Assembly: GCA_905331475.1 (NCBI GenBank)
Contig: CAJNYU010000094.1
Span: 47,820 to 111,819 of the forward strand
Length of the DNA: 64,000 nucleotides
Direction of reading: 5' to 3'
Source: Rotaria socialis
Taxonomy: Eukaryota; Rotifera; Eurotatoria; Philodinida; Philodinidae
Each line of letters begins with the position of its first letter. Position 1 is the stretch's first letter. The translations under genes were made by a program, and so were the position numbers. Below, piece by piece: positions 23,941 to 35,600 of this stretch. The notes below the pieces were generated by a model, which made no database searches, was not told the origin of the DNA, and was given only the letters and a program-made list of their open reading frames with translations.

Positions 23941-25335
23941 TATCAACTGTGCCGCAGTTACGCGCAGAGCCAATTTTGCGTCGCAGTTACGCGTAACTAT
24001 GGCGCATGGATCGTAGTGAAGATTTCTATAAGAAATTACGCGTACTGTGATGCAGATCAACGTAAATGCGTCCTAGTGGTCGCATCCTACGATCTCTTGT
24101 AGGTATAAATGGTCAATTATAAATTATTCCTCCTTATTGGTAATTGGCTACACTCTAGCAATAAAACATAGTCACAGAAAATCAGTATAAATAGTAGTGC
24201 TCGTCACATTTTCTTTCATAAGTCATTCTACTATAAGCAGTAGAATACATAGTTTTTATTTTTTTAAAATTTTTCTAGATCTAAATCCTTTTAGTTTTTC
24301 AATTCTTTGTAATTTATTTTTTTTCTTCTATTATTAAATTTTAAAAAATTGTTTTAGATATTAATATTTTTATTTTTCTAGATATTTTTTTTTTATTTTC
24401 CTGAATTTTTAAAATTAACATTTTTTTTAACTTTTAACTTAAACCCCTCCTCATAATAGAAGCCCCTCCCATATGAGAAGCCCCTCCCATATTAGAAGCC
24501 CCTCCGCATTAGAAGCCCCCTCGAAAAACGTCGATATGAAAGATGCATTAGAGGCCCCCTCACTTATACTTCGTCCGCTTTGCCAGTTTTTCAAAAATCG
24601 GTTTTTCTTCCGGACGGATGTTATCTGTATTGAGAAATTTTTGTACATGAGAAAATGTACAAGAAGGCACCAGCATCATCAATATCAATAATATTTATCA
24701 ACAGTAGAGAAGAAGTAATTTATTGCGCGTGGGATATTGAAGGACATTGTTCATGTGTCATTTTCGTTCTTTTCATGTATTCCATGATATGTTTCTAATA
24801 TAAATTAATCCAATTTGTACATGAGGTCTTAAATAACTATCATTTTTATGATTAACCTATTGATTACTCTATTGAAAGTACAAAATTTGATATAAGCCAA
24901 TTACTGTTTCGTATGTGTCAGCATCTTTTCTTGTAATCCTATAACACAAGCAGATTGAAACGAATGACCGCATATAAGAAATGAGTATATATGTGGCAGG
25001 CGAGTTTGGAATTCAGTTGAGATTGGAATAGTTTTTTTTCATTCTTTTATTTGAACTTTTGCGTAAATTATAAATTCAGAAATCTATCTATAAATTATCA
25101 TTTGTTTCATTTTTTCCGATGACTTTTATTATTCTCATTGTTTTTTCGTTGAAGGGATTATAAAAACAGAAAATATTTGATTGAATCGATTGCAGACTTC
25201 TTTTGTTAAAGGAATAGTATTTTTTTGAATCGACATCATTGATTTTTCTATAGCTATCTGTTCCGAATGATGGGGACATGGGGACATTCAATAATCCATT
25301 GAATTTTCTAACGAAATTATTTTTCTTCTTGCATA

Positions 25336-25374
<39 letters not shown>

Positions 25375-27055
25375 TTTGAGTGATGGGGACATGGGGACAT
25401 TGAATAATTGATTTAATTTTCTATCGAAAGTATTATTCGATATTTGTTTTCTCGAATATAAATCTCTCTCTGTATTTTTTGAATGATGGGGACATGGGGA
25501 CATTGAATAATTGAGTGAATTTTTTGTTTTAAGTTTGTTTTAAAAAGTATTGATTAGGACGAGCAGAGGGTAAAAAAATCGCAATAAAAAAATATCTGTC
25601 AGACGAAAAGTTTTTCCAACGCAAAAGCTGAATTTTCGTGACTTAAGTAGATTTTCTGCTGTAGTAACATTCAGAATGTTTTAAATACATATCGTTCTTG
25701 ATCGTATGATTCCCTTTTTTTGAACGTCAAGTTTATTGATATGTAGTTCAAGTTTTCCTAAAAAAAAATTAATCTGAACAAAGTTTTACCAAGCTGAAAA
25801 GATACATTAACAAAGATAAGAAGAAGAATCGAATCGACATAGCTTATGCTTTTTAGCTTTGCATTGCGTAAAAACGAGCATTAATAAATACTGATCATAT
25901 CATTAAAAAATACACAATTTTTTAAGCAAATCTTATTAAAAGTTTAAATGCAAAAAGGAAATTTGTAAATAGTTTTAAATTGATATGATAAATTATCGAA
26001 GAATAACTAATTCTTCCATGCTCTTATACTACAATTATATGAATAGGACAGAGAATACTAATTATAATATGACTCACAAATTCAAATCAAAAGTTTATTC
26101 AAAGAGCAACATATATCAAGCGAAAGTCTTGGTTGCATGTTTTATTAATAAAACCAAAAATTTATATTGATATATTTTACTAAATGTTTTTAATATGACT
26201 TCCTTCGTTAATGATTATTTAAATGAATTGTTTTTGATTCTTTATCAAAGCCGTATAATTAAAAAAGTTGTTTTTTCATTTTTATTGTTTAAATTATTTC
26301 GCGCATTCCAATCTCAACTGAAATTCTCATGTCAACTGTGACATATATATGCTGAAACAATCACTCAAGTGTCATTGTTTCATATTTTCATCCTAACATC
26401 ATTATTGTATTGATAATGTACGAAGTTGAAGAAATCGAAGAACATCTTCTATATATGCCATGTAAAATCTCATGATTTTTTTGTAAGATGATTTGAACTT
26501 ATAATAAATAAGTAATCAAAATTATTGAAATAATACTCACTTATAATTTTTTAGCATTTATGTCCGAAAATCGTATTAGTAGCCCTCCCCAAAATAGAAG
26601 CCCCGTCCGGAAAATTTTAACGATGGATAGCTTAGAAGCCCCCAGGGGCTTCTATTATGGGGAGGGGTTTAGTAAATTTTGAAATTTTTTTAGGTTTTAA
26701 TTTTTCAATTATTTTTTATTGTGAAAATTTTTAATTTAAAAATTGTTTTTTTATTTTTTATAAAAATTTTAATTTTTATAGTTTTAAGTTTTTGATTTTG
26801 TGCAAAAATATTTTAAATTCACAATAAAAGTACAAATAAAATGAAAATATAATCTATGTCATCTTTTGTACCAATTGCGACGAGACTATGACCCATAATT
26901 GCGAAAAACTTGGACACCGTTATGCGTAACTGGGAGTTTTTCACCGTAACTACCCGTAATTGCGATTTTTTCATCGTAGTTACGCGTAGTTACGTCACAA
27001 TTTTCCACAATTACGCCGTAACTGCGCCACAGTTTCATCGTAATGAAACACATGG
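23941..27055. repeat. 3.1-kb concentric inverted-repeat structure
   Basis: Three pairs of inverted blocks nest around a centre near 25.5-25.7 kb. The outer pair (about 23945-24075 and 26880-27050) is rich in CAGTTACG/TACGCGTAACT. The middle pair (about 24438-24560 and 26580-26670) is built on AATAGAAGCCCCTCCC and its complement. The inner pair (about 24985-25030 and 26298-26350) shares TTCAGTTGAGATTGGAAT. AT-rich spacers between the blocks also mirror each other in composition. No transposase frame is visible. Candidate large foldback transposon or decayed palindrome. Confidence 0.55.
25268..25520 (+). repeat. tandem repeat, unit about 115 bp, 2.3 copies
   Basis: GATGGGGACATGGGGACATT recurs at about 25268, 25382 and 25485. 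Each is followed by a similar AT-rich stretch with a (CT)n run of varying length and GTATTTTTTGA. It lies near the centre of the large inverted structure. Confidence 0.85.
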
Positions 27056-27796
27056 GTTGATTTAATAAATCAGAAGTTTTATGTGTTGCTTGTTTTAGCA
27101 ACGCGATTGATTTTTTTCGTCAAGATATTTTTCATTTGCCAATGATGCGGGAAAGGAGCCAATATGTTTCTCTGATTCTGCACAGCATACATTCGTATGG
27201 TCTCTTTTTTTCAATTTATTAGCTGGTGTTTTCAAGAAACATACTCATACTTGAACTTATAATACAAGTTATAGCATCACCAAACACTTCATCAATGATA
27301 AAACGTATCAATAAGCCAAAAGTGATTAATGTTAAACGATCTGCACCATCTAAGTTGCCAAGTCGTGTTTGTAGAACTGGCGTCAGTGTACAGCGCTTAT
27401 GTCGTGGACAGTTGTCTGTACGTAAGCTTACTTGTGCAAAATACTTATTTTGCGTTTCACACATTTAAAACATTTGATTGGTACATGAAAAGTAGGCTGG
27501 ATCGAAAACATACGATCTAGATTCATGAATGTGTTTAAGGATATGAGATGTCTAAGCATGTTTTGTGCTAGCTAGTGTAAACAGAAGTGTAACGCGTATG
27601 AGTAGTTTTAATTCACATCCATCTTGAGTGCCAATCCACACTCTAACAATTTGAAGAGAACTTTTTCAAGTATTTGAAAATGAATTACTGCGTTGAATAT
27701 CCTCACTTACATACATACATCATCATTATCATCTATCCATAACCAGTGCTATTCAAAACAAAGTTTACGTAATTATTTGTAGTAATTCCATTGCAG
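27056..27796. other. intergenic, no gene seen
   Basis: AT-rich. Overlapping open frames of about 80 codons on both strands (27219-27468) lack recognisable domains. The 5' exons of the downstream membrane-protein gene may lie here unrecognised. Confidence 0.4.
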
Positions 27797-30700
27797 GTTA
27801 ATAGCATACAACCAATAATACCGAGAAATAAAGTATCACCAGTTCAAAATGAGAGACAAGCAGAGGTACGACAGAAAAACTCTAGATTACTGTTCAGGAG
27901 AAAGATGATAATACTTTCTAACTTAGAGCAAAACAGCACAAAGTGATTCTAGCAAAAAAAAAAACGAACTCAACAGCAACAGCCAACAGAAAATATTTGA
28001 ACACAAACAAGTATCAGCCAAGGAAAGTCTAAATTATTCCAAGGATACGACTGATCTAGAAGGAAAAAAATCTTCGATTCAATCGAACAATAGAGGAAAA
28101 CAAACCCTCCATAGCAGACCAGAGGAAGTCGAGAAATCAAGAGATCGAAAACGGCAAGTATATTTTTCTGAAGCGTCGCAGTTATCGACATCAGTCTTAT
28201 ATGTTTTAGGATATGTGGTGGGTTTACAATGACGCCACCGTGTTGTTGTCTCATTGTGGGTGCTACTATTGCTGGTCTGGCATTATTGGGTGGACTTTTA
28301 GCGACAATTATCTTTATCAGTATGTAGGCTCTTAAATGAAATAATAGTTTTAAAACTTCAACTGGCATACGCTATTTAAAATATAAACACATTAATTTAA
28401 GATATCATTTTCAAGTGAGAAGAAACTAATTTTGTTATGAGAAATTGCTTTCTGCCATTGAAATCAGTTTCTCCTGCTTCCTATTTAAGACATGGATTTA
28501 CTCAAATTCATACATTGGCCTCTATCCCAGTTCGGCTTTCTAGCCTAATGCTAGCTAGCCGTTCCATACTCTTCTTTATTTTTCATCGCTTGTGGATCAC
28601 AGTATTCGACATCGTTGTCTTTTCATTCAAGGTGTATATATGCGATAATTTTCCTTTTTTTTCACATTTTTCAGTATCCTGGCACGACGATCCAACTACA
28701 ATACAAGGTATTATCTTGAAAAGTTCTAAAACTAAATTAGTCAAATTGGCTACGTGACCTCTAGTTTTTTGCGAAGTCATTAAACATAAACTTGAAGATC
28801 CTAATATCGTATATTTCGCAGTTCTTACATGTAAATTTACTGCATATTTAGTGGGCTCTTTCTTAAATGCTCAAAAATGGATGTAACTAATTGTGCTTTT
28901 ACAAAGTACTGCTAAGTTAAATTTATTTTAAGAAATCTGCTGATCTCTTCTTTGTCAAAAGCAATTTCCATTTGGTGAAAACGGGTTTTATGTCTGATGA
29001 TATAATTCAGAAAGATAAGTGTCCCAATTTTCTCTGTCATACTTACATTCTTACATACAAATGTTCAAATTAATGAGAAAGGGTGTGGGTGTGTGGGTTG
29101 ATTTCTTCTCATCATCCACCCACAGCACACACGGACACACTCACCCTCAACCTTGATTTTGACAGAAATACGATTCCAAACATCATAAACTTGTTTCTAG
29201 AGCTCAGGTTGAAGAATTGATTTTTTTAAATTCTTTTATCTATTCAGCAATATTTGAGCATTCCGGCTTAGGGGTGACACTTTAACTTTAAAACACTTTA
29301 AACTTTAATTAAAGTAGAACACTAAAATCTAATACTTTAACTCTGGTTTTTTAAAGTAAAGTTAAACTGCTACCCCTATTCCAACTCTGAACCCTACGAT
29401 TGTTTGACAATTTTTGTTGGTTTGAGCTTATAAGTTCTCTACAAATAGTGATCAAAGCCCGTCTCTTTACTGAAGGGTTTTTTGGAGTCTATGTACATCT
29501 CATTACATTTATGAACAGAGTATAGAAATCATGCAGAAGTACATTAAGCCATTGAGAGATCTTCCCCCATTTCTAGTCTAAGTTGATCGAAATCAAAAAC
29601 ATTTTCTGACACATATATTATCTTCTCACAACTCATAGAAATACATGCTGTTCCTGGTACTGCTAACTTGCTGAGTTAGAAAGTCATATGATGTGAAGTT
29701 CAGAGAATATTTTGCATCTTTTCAACAAAAAATGATTGTAATGATTAATAGATCAAGTAACTTGAAGAAGTTGACTAGATAAAAAGTTTGCATGTAACTA
29801 AAATATCGTTCTTTCCTCTCCAATAGTTACTTCTACGACGAGCACTGCCACCACCAGCACAAGTAAGACCTTTTCGAGTGACAAAGTGATTTTTCTTGTA
29901 TAATGATTTTTTTTATAGCGACTACAACAACAAGTACAGCTTGTAAATATCTTAGATCTGTCATAGAAAATTGTATTTGATCATGCATTCATATTTTTAG
30001 GTGGAACAGCAAGTGAGTGACTTTCATGTCTATCAAGTAAAGTCTAAATGATTTATTGCATAAATATGAATGCTTTGTATTTGACTGAAATTATTCGTTA
30101 GGAATGTGACTCCAAGCAATTAAAATATATGTAGCTCGACATAAATAAGGTTTCCTAGAGCTAATTTACACTTTACACATAAATCATACGCTTATGGAAT
30201 TACTTTATACAGTGTAGTCCTACAGAGTTCTTTTTCAGCTAGGCTATCAGTATGAAACAAAGAGTATATTAATTTTCGACTTACGTATTCACTTTAATTT
30301 TAATAAACTTGGAATTAATAAAGACTTTTACAGAAAATAATTCTCCTCCAATTCTTTTTGACATTGCCCAACGTTTTGAAAAAATGATATTTCGTCAACC
30401 ACGTGATAATTTACGAAAATATAACCGAAAAAGTACTCATACAATCGACTGAAAAGTCTAGAATCGATTTCGGATAGTCAAAATTCACCTTAAAAACATC
30501 TTAATTAAGCTAGATTAAATTTCTCAAGGTTCACCCAAATAACTAATTTAATTTAATTAAAATTACTAGTCAATAGAAGAGGCGAAGATTTTCATATAAT
30601 TTCATGTCGAGACTAGCTTTTGAGAAAAATAGAACTATGAGAAAGTCACAACCAAATGAGATAGGAAGGAAGGTGATGTCTCGCGTTACTTTATTTCGCC

Positions 30701-31205
30701 CACCTATCCATATCTAGATACAGCATGTACAAGTTGCACAAGCTCGTGTTCATCTGGCTTAATGTTATTACTCTCACAATCGAACTCGTCTGCATGGGGT
30801 GCTGGTGGAACTGGGTTTACAACTTATCAATACTATTGGATAGCTCCCTCCACAACAACGGCAACAATACAGTTTCAGTTTTTTACAACTTCGAGTGGTA
30901 ACTTCTGGGATATAGACAATGTTTCAATTAAAGATTCGACTGGTGTAGAGAAAATCACGAACGGTGGTTTCATTTCGAAAGCATCTTGGAATGAAACATG
31001 CAGTATGAGTGGCTGTGCATCAATCCAAAATTATGGCCCAAGTTTATCGCCGGATTATTGGATAAATTGTATTAGTACATCGAACTATTACAGCGTTAGT
31101 CAAATATTTACGACAGTACCGTGTGCGGCATATAATGTCAGTTTTGATATAGCAAGGTATAAAACCAACACCAATACAGCGAATGCTTACATTTATATTT
31201 ACTAA
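27797..31205 (+). CDS. probable single-pass membrane protein with Thr-rich linker and beta-sandwich ectodomain
   Basis: Reconstructed exons: 27797-27865, 27927-28157, a membrane exon ending about 28320, 28676-28711, 29827-29860, about 29920-29944, 30001-30012 and 30728-31205. A charged cytosolic part (KSSIQSNNRGKQ, VEKSRDRKRQ) is followed by a membrane helix, CCLIVGATIAGLALLGGLLA. A chain of tiny phase-1 exons then encodes Thr/Ser (TSTTSTATT, TTTTSTACGTA). The last exon encodes CTSCTSSCSSG and about 145 residues with FWDIDNVSIKD, KITNGGF and CAAYNVSFDIARY, resembling galactose-binding/DUF642-like carbohydrate-binding sandwiches. The phase-1 junctions agree from the membrane helix to the end. 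The junction before it (28157 to about 28210) does not keep frame, and the start is not found. The ectodomain stops early at AYIYIY. It could be an intact gene with an unmodelled exon or a decaying one. Function unknown; surface recognition is a guess. Confidence 0.45.
29081..29149. repeat. telomere-like GT/CA palindromic patch, copy 2
   Basis: GTGTGGGTGTGTGGGTT, then TTCTTCTCATCATCCACCC, then CACAGCACACACGGACAC. It is nearly identical to copy 1 at 20854-20932 in the same orientation and lies in an intron of the membrane-protein gene. Confidence 0.7.
29269..29380. mobile_element. short AT-rich inverted-repeat element
   Basis: The left end AGGGGTGACACTTTAACTTT and the reverse of the right end (AGGGGTAGCAGTTTAACTTT) match over about 30 bp with few differences. 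Total about 110 bp, non-coding, MITE-like. No target duplication was recognised. Confidence 0.5.
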
Positions 31206-32010
31206 TAATTTATTCATTTTTGTGTGATATTCTAGCTAGAGATAACACTAATGCTTTTCATAAATTTCTACTAATAACTACAAAAAAAATTGTATTGTGG
31301 TGAAACATGGCTTCTTATTAAGTTTATTTATGGACGTGAGCGTGTATCTTTGCTTGAGTGCTAGTGATAGTCTGCTTGCAGTCTAACGATATGCGTGTGG
31401 GTTAGAGTGAGTCTGTATGGTCATCATCAGTGACTTAACGGGCGTGGCTACAGTAATAGATATCAGCGAAGCCATAGTGTTGTAAAGAGTTAATGTAGTT
31501 CAAACCTCTAATAAGAAGAATTCGCGCAATCTAGTACGCCGAGACAGTCTTTGATTTCGTATTCCATTGCATATAGTAACTCTGATTATCAATATGGTCC
31601 CTTTTCAAAACAGCAGTATCTTTGAACTTATCAAAAAAATGATTTTTTTTACAAAATGCTCAAATCGACATATTGATAGTGAATAATTTTGTCGCTTCAA
31701 AGACTACTCTTTAGAAAATTAATAGCAGAAACATATCCTAGAGATAATAGGTTTCGTCATGAGATGCAAAGTTCAATAGAATATAAATGAAAATCATACT
31801 ACAAAAGATCTTTTAAAACCTTCTCAGCGTAGGAATAATCTCAAACGTGCATACCACTCACTGATGTATGTAGACAGTTATCTATAGATAAGGAATCCTA
31901 AGAAACCAGAACACATCTTGAGACACTTAGATATGTAATTACAAACATTTCACACTTGTGGAATCATAATTACGAAGAGAAAGATCTGAGAACACATAAA
32001 GTAACAAACA
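31206..32010. other. intergenic, no gene seen
   Basis: Spacer between the membrane-protein gene and the hAT-type element. Nothing coding or repeated was recognised. Confidence 0.5.
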
Positions 32011-32357
32011 TTGTAGTCAGGGGCGGCGGAGCGTCATTAAGCTAGGTGAGGCTCATCATATTTTTTTGCTACCGTGGAATTTTATGAAACATCAAGTAGT
32101 AAATAAATCTTTTTTTTATTGAACTTCAGCAAAAATGAAAATGGTCAGTATAAAAAAAGAAGATTGGAAAATACCGAAAACTAGTTTTCTTTGCTTCTGC
32201 TCTGATGCAAGAACAAGAAAATAGCAATATTCAGTACAAAAGCAAGCGAGGCTGAGTCTCATATTGCGAAATCTAGGTGAGGCTGAGCCTCATCTACTGA
32301 AAACTAGGTGAGGCTCAAGCCTCACCTGTCTCAATGGCTCCGCCGCCACTGATTGTA
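32011..32357. mobile_element. hAT-type MITE with 8-bp target-site duplication
   Basis: The element at 32019-32349 (331 bp) is flanked by identical 8-bp copies of ATTGTAGT (32011-32018 and 32350-32357). The terminal inverted repeats begin CAGGGGCGGCGGAGCG and, on the reverse strand, CAGTGGCGGCGGAGCC, extending to AGGTGAGGCT. Internal repeats of AGGTGAGGCTGAGCCTCA are also palindromic. An 8-bp duplication and CAGNGGCGG ends are the hallmarks of hAT transposons. With no coding capacity it is a non-autonomous copy that needs a transposase elsewhere in the genome. Confidence 0.85.
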
Positions 32358-32631
32358 GTGGGTTTGTGGTTGTGAGGTTGAACGTATATGTGAACATTTT
32401 CAATCAGTGAAAATATTAAATCTACTCATAAATATTTATTTGTAAGGAAATTTCAAAAATATCTTTATGAATCATTCTACGGAAACTCATAAGAGTAAAT
32501 ATCTAATATTAGATTAAATACCTTGGTCTAGTTTTAATTTGAAGAAAAAAATGTAAACATTCAGAAAAAAACAAATTAGATATTAAATACAGCAAAATCA
32601 TTCCGCTCAATGAAAGAAGAAAACAAAAACT

Positions 32632-35600
32632 TTAAAGAGTTGTCTTTCTTGTTAAGTGTGCTACATAAACCCAGACAGCCAGTATATTATTTGGATAGGC
32701 ATGTACATGAACAGCTAATGCAAATTGAATATCATTTGTTGCATGTTCAAAGAGTTTCGTTGAATAAACCGTATCAACTACTGCTTGTATAGTAGAGTAC
32801 GGCATTTGAATTGAGAAGCCAGTGATCTATATAATAAAAGGAAAATTTTTATGTATCACAAACAAAAGAAAATTATATACATCATGTGTGCTTTGAAATT
32901 CTGTTAATTCAGCTTCAATGTCTCCTCCACTAGGTGCCAATCCTAATATGAAACTCTCTTCTTTACTAAAATAAAGTCATTAGTTAGATATTAAATTTTC
33001 AATAGAAAATTAAGGAGAAAACTATACGTTTTAAGAATTTCTTGAAGTCGTTTTTGGCAACCATAATGCCAAGGTGTAATATTTGATGCACGCCAATCAG
33101 GAGATTTATCACGTATTACTTCAAAGATATGTTTTTCAAGAGTAACAACATCTTGACTTTGTGTCACTTCATAATGTAAATCATTTGGCTAAAAGGGATT
33201 TGTATATAATTTATTTATTCATTGAAAAACATGATAGCATTTCGACAGACCTGAACAGAAGTCCAACTTAAACTATTACGTGGAAATGACCGATCAAAAA
33301 ATGGTCGCCAGTGTTTTGTATTACTCACATCGAAATTCATTCTTGATGGTACATCTTGTTCTTGTATATTAGCCCAAATCTTAGAAAAAAAGAATTGATT
33401 TAATGTCGGTTTTGTCCGTAATAATAATTCGCATTAGAATTCGATAGAGACTATTCGTTTTCATACGAGGATCGGACAACAGATTCTGTATTAAATAACT
33501 TGTTTTGGAGCTGTATTGATAGCTTTTTTTTAACCGAATTATATAGTCTTTCACAGAGATTCAGAATTTTATTTTATCCCAAGAATTGTAGTGTTGAGTT
33601 CGAAAATTTGTCATTTAGTAAATTCAAATTTTCATATAAGTTATCATCATAAATAAAACCGATATTCAATCTCTCTCTCTGATTAATATTTAGAATCAAT
33701 TAAGGTCTTTTGTTCTCAAGATATCTTACATTTTCTTCATTGGCTAATAAATATATACTTCGAATTGGATTCCATGTTTCAATTGTTGATGTATTCTGTC
33801 CATCTGATACATTCCAACAAGTCGGATAACGTTGTGAATCTTCTTTTGTTAAAACAAACCAAACTGGACCACTATAGATTGAAGTACCTAAATAATACAG
33901 AACAAAGATATATATATATATATATATATATTTCTTTTATTTCTTCGAACAAAACTCGTATTTCTAACATACCTAGAGCAATCCAAGTTTTTCTATTTAA
34001 TGATAAAAAGTAATTATTTAATAAGACAGCATGTTCTTCGTCATCGCCAGCCATTGTACGTAAAAATTGCTAAAATAAAATTTTCATTTCTTCCCAAAAC
34101 AATATACGAATTAAAGATATGTTAAAAATAGAGATGTTAGCTTGCTAAGATATGAATTGAATTATCATCTACTAGAAAACGACTTAGTATATAGAGAATA
34201 TATGTGAGTTCTCTCTGTGTGAGCCGCTACTACTCTTCATGACTACGTTCCTATGTTTATGCGAGCTACATGTATAATGATTTAGAAATAGATAGGATCA
34301 GGAGCGTGATGTCATAAATGAAATTTGTATTTATTTACACTCCTTTTCAACCAGTATGATTTAAGGAAAAAGAAGTGTAAGTCTTTTTCTGTCAATCGAC
34401 TTACATCAGATGTTTCCCATATATCACATATTCCTGGAAAAGTAATTGCATCAGCGAGAAATGGAATTAATGAAACAAAACGAGCCAAACGTTGCTGAAA
34501 TATATAAAATAGAAATTTAATAATAAAAAATAATTTTTTTTATTATAATGAATATATTTACACATTGTATTTGACTATCTCCTTCAGCACTCCCTGTTGT
34601 AACCAGTGGTGGTAATGGTAATCGATGAATAAACCGTGGTATAAATACTGCTCGGCCATTTATATCTGATACTGTAGCTTTATATTCTCGATCAGGAAAT
34701 TTCTTATTTAATTGTTCAACCCATGATCGAGCATGATTAAGTAGGTCAAGTGATTCCGTACTATCGAACTATTAGAAAAATAAATATTCGATATATTTTT
34801 CTTCTTCTATAAAACATCTATGTTTACTGATTGTTGCATTGGTTCAGGTGTTGCTAAAAGTGGTTCCATTGTAACAAACATACGAAGTACACTAGTTGAT
34901 GGTGGTACTGCTTTAGACTGATTATTATTCCTCAGTTGACTTAATTTGACTCTTGCGTAGCCTATCAATGGATTTGGTACACTCAAACAATAGTTACCTT
35001 CTAACTAAAAACATGGGTTGGAAACAATTTCGTTAGTGTCAAGAAAAATCAAAATATTTTTTTTTCTTACTCGTTGATTAATATAAATATTGCTAAATGG
35101 AATTTTGATTGATCCAAGCCAATTTCGTACAATACGTTTTCGTATAATTTGATCTCGTTCACGGTCTGTTTTTGGTAGGTCGAGTTCAATTTCATCGAAA
35201 ACATTGATATAAAGTATATCGCGACAGCGTTGTAATGAACTTGTATCAAAATCATTATCCGGTGGCCTTGATGATAAAACAAAATTCAATAGTCAGATGT
35301 TATTTTTCTCATCGTAACTTTCATTTAAAAACTACTGGCACTTTCGTGAATAGCTGTTAGTTTTCAAATTATCATGTTATCTCTATTATTAGTTCTTTTA
35401 TTTTATCCCTGTGTGATTCTGTCAGCATCACTCCCCTATGCGGAATGGGCACATTATCATATGGTTTGGTTACACAATTCTCAAACCGATCAAGTCGATA
35501 TACAAAATATGTTTGACGACTATGTGAGTCATAATATTCAGTTTGGCATCGTTAATATTGATTCACGTTGGGCAACTAATTTCAATACATTTATATTTGA

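Noticed and set aside
25268..25520. possible CRISPR-like array
   Set aside because: Only about 2.3 units of 115 bp with similar spacers, in a eukaryotic genome; it is a tandem repeat.
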